DNA of 13,376 bases from CAZGSG01 sp964528095 (GTDB lineage Bacteria; Bacteroidota; Bacteroidia; Chitinophagales; Chitinophagaceae): contig CAZGSG010000153.1 in the NCBI GenBank assembly GCA_964528095.1, positions 1 to 13,376 on the forward strand. The letters run 5' to 3'. The translations under genes were made by a program, and so were the position numbers. This document shows, one piece after another, positions 11,198-13,376 of this stretch. Positions within the stretch are counted from its first letter, which is position 1. Each line of letters begins with the position of its first letter. Under the pieces are notes generated by a model. It was not told where the DNA came from. It saw only the letters and a program-made list of their open reading frames with translations, and ran no database searches.

Positions 11198-13376
11198 ATT
11201 TAAATAAGGAAGGCAATAGTTTTTCATCCCCTACCAGGAAAACAAGATCATTTTCCTTAAATACAAAGTCAGATTCCGGGTTTAATATTCTTTCTCCATT
11301 TCGTTCAACACCGACAACAAGACCTTTTATTTTTTCTTTAATGCCTGAACCGCGAATGGTTTTTCCAATACAAACTGAGTCCGTTTCAATACTGATGCTT
11401 TTCAACAGCACCTCTGAACTGAAAATGGTTTCAGCCTGTCTGGACTTTGGTGGCCGGATAATAGCCTGCAGGCGTTTTATCTGGGCGTCTGTTCCAAGTA
11501 TGAATAATTCATCACCCGGGTATACTTTTTCATCTCTACCCGGCACGGGAATATTATTGTTTCCACGTTTTATCAATACCACATTTATCCCCACCAATTC
11601 TCTCCATTGAAGTTCCAGCAGGCTTTTACCGATAGCAGCTGATTCCGCGGTGATATTAATAGGCACTATATGCGCGTCCCAGGGGGCGAGTTCTGACCGG
11701 TTCTTTTTTGCTGTGGCTATTTCCCGCTGATTATAATTGGATATAAAACGTGATTCTATACGATCGTAAAAGGCCTGGATCTTCTTTGTAAACCTGAAAA
11801 GGATAAAGAGGATGGCCAATATAGCGATGATACCCGCGTACACGGAAAAAAACTGTGACATAAGATACCCTATAAAAGCAGCAGCCAGGCAAAGCCTGAT
11901 AAACCGGATGATGTAAAGCGATGCTTTATATTTCCGGATCGCCAGCACTTTTATATAAGATGGACTATAACTGGTACGCAATGCCAGTGCCCATAAAAAA
12001 GGGGCCATTATCAGCAAAGTAACAAAAGCCAGCCCGATTCTTAATAAGGTCGAACCTTCCATATGCGTCATAATATAGGGCAAAGCGTGACGCGCAGATA
12101 CAAATACGATACTAGATAATAAAGTGGACAACAAAACGATATTGAATAGTTTGGATCGCAATACGATCCACCAGTCACTTGTGACATTTACATTCGCTGA
12201 CGGTGAGCCGTAATTTGAAAGCGCCGTCACCCATTTAGCAGGCATTTTTCTTTCAATCCATTTATAAAAAGGTTTAGACGAACGTATCAGATAAGGCGTG
12301 GTCAAAGTAGTAATAGCTGATACAGCCACTGCGATCGGGTATAAAAAAGCACTGGTCACTTTCAATGTCAGGCCAAGCGTAGCTATGATAAATGAGAACT
12401 CACCGATCTGGGCAAGGCTCATACCCGTTTGTACCGAGGTCTGTAAGGTCTGTCCTGATAATAATGCACCGGCGGCAGAGCTAAGAAACTTTCCCACAAT
12501 GGTGATCAGGCTGATCAATGCAATTGGCCAGGCATAGGTTACAAGCGTCTGCGGGTCAATCATCATTCCAACCGATACAAAAAACACTGCCCCGAAAAGG
12601 TCTTTTACGGGTTTTATCAGGTGTTCGATATGTTCGGCTTTTGTTGTTTCTGCCAGTATAGAACCCATGATAAAAGCGCCCAGTGCTGGGGAAAAACCGA
12701 CAGCTGCGGCGAAAACAACCATCAGCAGACATAATGAAAGAGATACCACCAGCAAGGTTTCGTCGTTCAGTAGCTTTTTAGCTTTTCGCAGAAAAGTCGG
12801 GATAAAGAAGATCCCCGATACAAACCAGATGACCAGGAAAAATACAAGTTTCAGTACAGAGAGCAGCATCTCCGTACCGGCAAATTGCTGACTGACCGCA
12901 AGTGTCGAAAGCAGCACCATCAAAACAATTGCAACCAGGTCTTCCACGATCAGCACACCAAACACAAGTGTTGCGAATAACTGGGTTTTGATGCCCAATT
13001 CTTCGAATGCACGGATGATAATAGTGGTAGATGAAATAGAAAGAATACCACCGAGAAAAAGGCTGTCCATATTGGACCAGCCAAGCATACGCCCGGTTCC
13101 AAAACCGATCAGCAGCATAACTATTACTTCTACCACGGCGGTGATGGAAGAAGACCCTCCTACCTTCAGCAGTTTCTTAAAACTAAATTCGAGACCCAGG
13201 CTGAATAACAAAAAGATAACGCCTATTTCCGCCCATATTTTGATATTTTCACTTTCCAGTACAGTAGGCAACCAATGAAAATGTGGCCCTACCAGAAACC
13301 CGGCGAGTATATAGCCCAGTACGACCGGCTGTTTTATTTTCTTAAAAATTATAGTTACAATTCCGGCTGCCGCAAG
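11196..13376 (-). CDS. CPA2-family cation:proton antiporter with two TrkA-C domains, 5' end off window
   Basis: This inner-membrane protein should exchange K+ or Na+ for H+. The frame stays open to the right edge, giving 726 visible codons; an in-frame TTG at 13271 is not the start, because the preceding 35 codons read as normal CPA2 sequence (QPVVLGYILAGFLVGPH). Numbering from the edge, the exchanger domain spans about 1-365. It has LLFSLGLEFS (56-65), LIVEDLVAIVL (142-152) with the ion-site pair E145-D146, GFSPALGAFIMGSILAET (227-244) and FFVSVGMMIDP (265-275). About four more hydrophobic segments lie at 405-530. Two TrkA-C (RCK-C) regulatory domains follow at about 570-640 and 657-725. There is no GxGxxG nucleotide-binding RCK-N domain, unlike KefB/KefC. 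It converges with secDF. Confidence 0.92.
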   Translation of the reverse strand, partial: LAAAGIVTIIFKKIKQPVVLGYILAGFLVGPHFHWLPTVLESENIKIWAEIGVIFLLFSLGLEFSFKKLLKVGGSSSITAVVEVIVMLLIGFGTGRMLGWSNMDSLFLGGILSISSTTIIIRAFEELGIKTQLFATLVFGVLIVEDLVAIVLMVLLSTLAVSQQFAGTEMLLSVLKLVFFLVIWFVSGIFFIPTFLRKAKKLLNDETLLVVSLSLCLLMVVFAAAVGFSPALGAFIMGSILAETTKAEHIEHLIKPVKDLFGAVFFVSVGMMIDPQTLVTYAWPIALISLITIVGKFLSSAAGALLSGQTLQTSVQTGMSLAQIGEFSFIIATLGLTLKVTSAFLYPIAVAVSAITTLTTPYLIRSSKPFYKWIERKMPAKWVTALSNYGSPSANVNVTSDWWIVLRSKLFNIVLLSTLLSSIVFVSARHALPYIMTHMEGSTLLRIGLAFVTLLIMAPFLWALALRTSYSPSYIKVLAIRKYKASLYIIRFIRLCLAAAFIGYLMSQFFSVYAGIIAILAILFILFRFTKKIQAFYDRIESRFISNYNQREIATAKKNRSELAPWDAHIVPINITAESAAIGKSLLELQWRELVGINVVLIKRGNNNIPVPGRDEKVYPGDELFILGTDAQIKRLQAIIRPPKSRQAETIFSSEVLLKSISIETDSVCIGKTIRGSGIKEKIKGLVVGVERNGERILNPESDFVFKENDLVFLVGDEKLLPSLFK

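Noticed and set aside
11196..13271. Antiporter starting at the TTG at 13271
   Set aside because: The 35 in-frame codons beyond it, up to the edge, are open and match the typical CPA2 N-terminal helix and loop, so the gene continues outside the window.
1..13376. tRNA genes, rRNA, CRISPR arrays, insertion sequences, prophage or toxin-antitoxin modules
   Set aside because: The intergenic gaps are short and contain no cloverleaf, no spaced direct repeats and no transposase or integrase. The gene content is ordinary chromosomal.

Overview
The window looks like chromosomal DNA from a Bacteroidota bacterium, most likely the Chitinophagaceae or a close relative. The signs are a fused SecDF, an unusually long NusB, a DUF1573 lipoprotein next to YajC, absent Shine-Dalgarno sequences, and repeated TAnnTTTG boxes (the Bacteroidota -7 promoter element) just upstream of gene starts. 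The family assignment is inference from gene content, not a database match.

Layout. 1-1411, minus strand: the groES-groEL chaperonin operon, with groEL cut by the left edge. 1598-1972, minus: a single-domain response regulator, divergent from the next cluster. 2192-4679, plus: nusB, a DUF1573 lipoprotein, yajC and coaE, with a strong terminator between yajC and coaE and a probable bidirectional terminator after coaE. 4745-5935, minus: a class I/II PLP aminotransferase. 6159-7466, minus: a lipoprotein of the class A beta-lactamase-like serine hydrolase fold. 7467-7936: a 470-base gap holding a possible 35-codon Trp-rich ORF, hairpins, and the secDF promoter and leader. 7937-10993, plus: secDF. 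11196-13376, minus: a CPA2-type cation:proton antiporter with two TrkA-C domains, whose N-terminus runs off the right edge.

Most genes are housekeeping: protein folding (GroES/GroEL), rRNA transcription antitermination (NusB), Sec-dependent export (YajC and SecDF, in two separate units), CoA synthesis (CoaE) and amino-acid metabolism (aminotransferase). The envelope genes (DUF1573 lipoprotein, beta-lactamase-like lipoprotein, antiporter) are less defined. I saw no mobile element, CRISPR array, rRNA or tRNA, and no clear new multigene system. The items most worth checking are the secDF leader (hairpin plus an AUG-stop), the small ORF upstream of it, the altered omega loop of the beta-lactamase-like protein, and an inverted repeat at the predicted groES start point.

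Four apparent long reading frames begin at non-ATG codons or inside regulatory DNA. I moved the starts of the DUF1573 gene, coaE and the aminotransferase downstream to an ATG, and extended the antiporter to the window edge.
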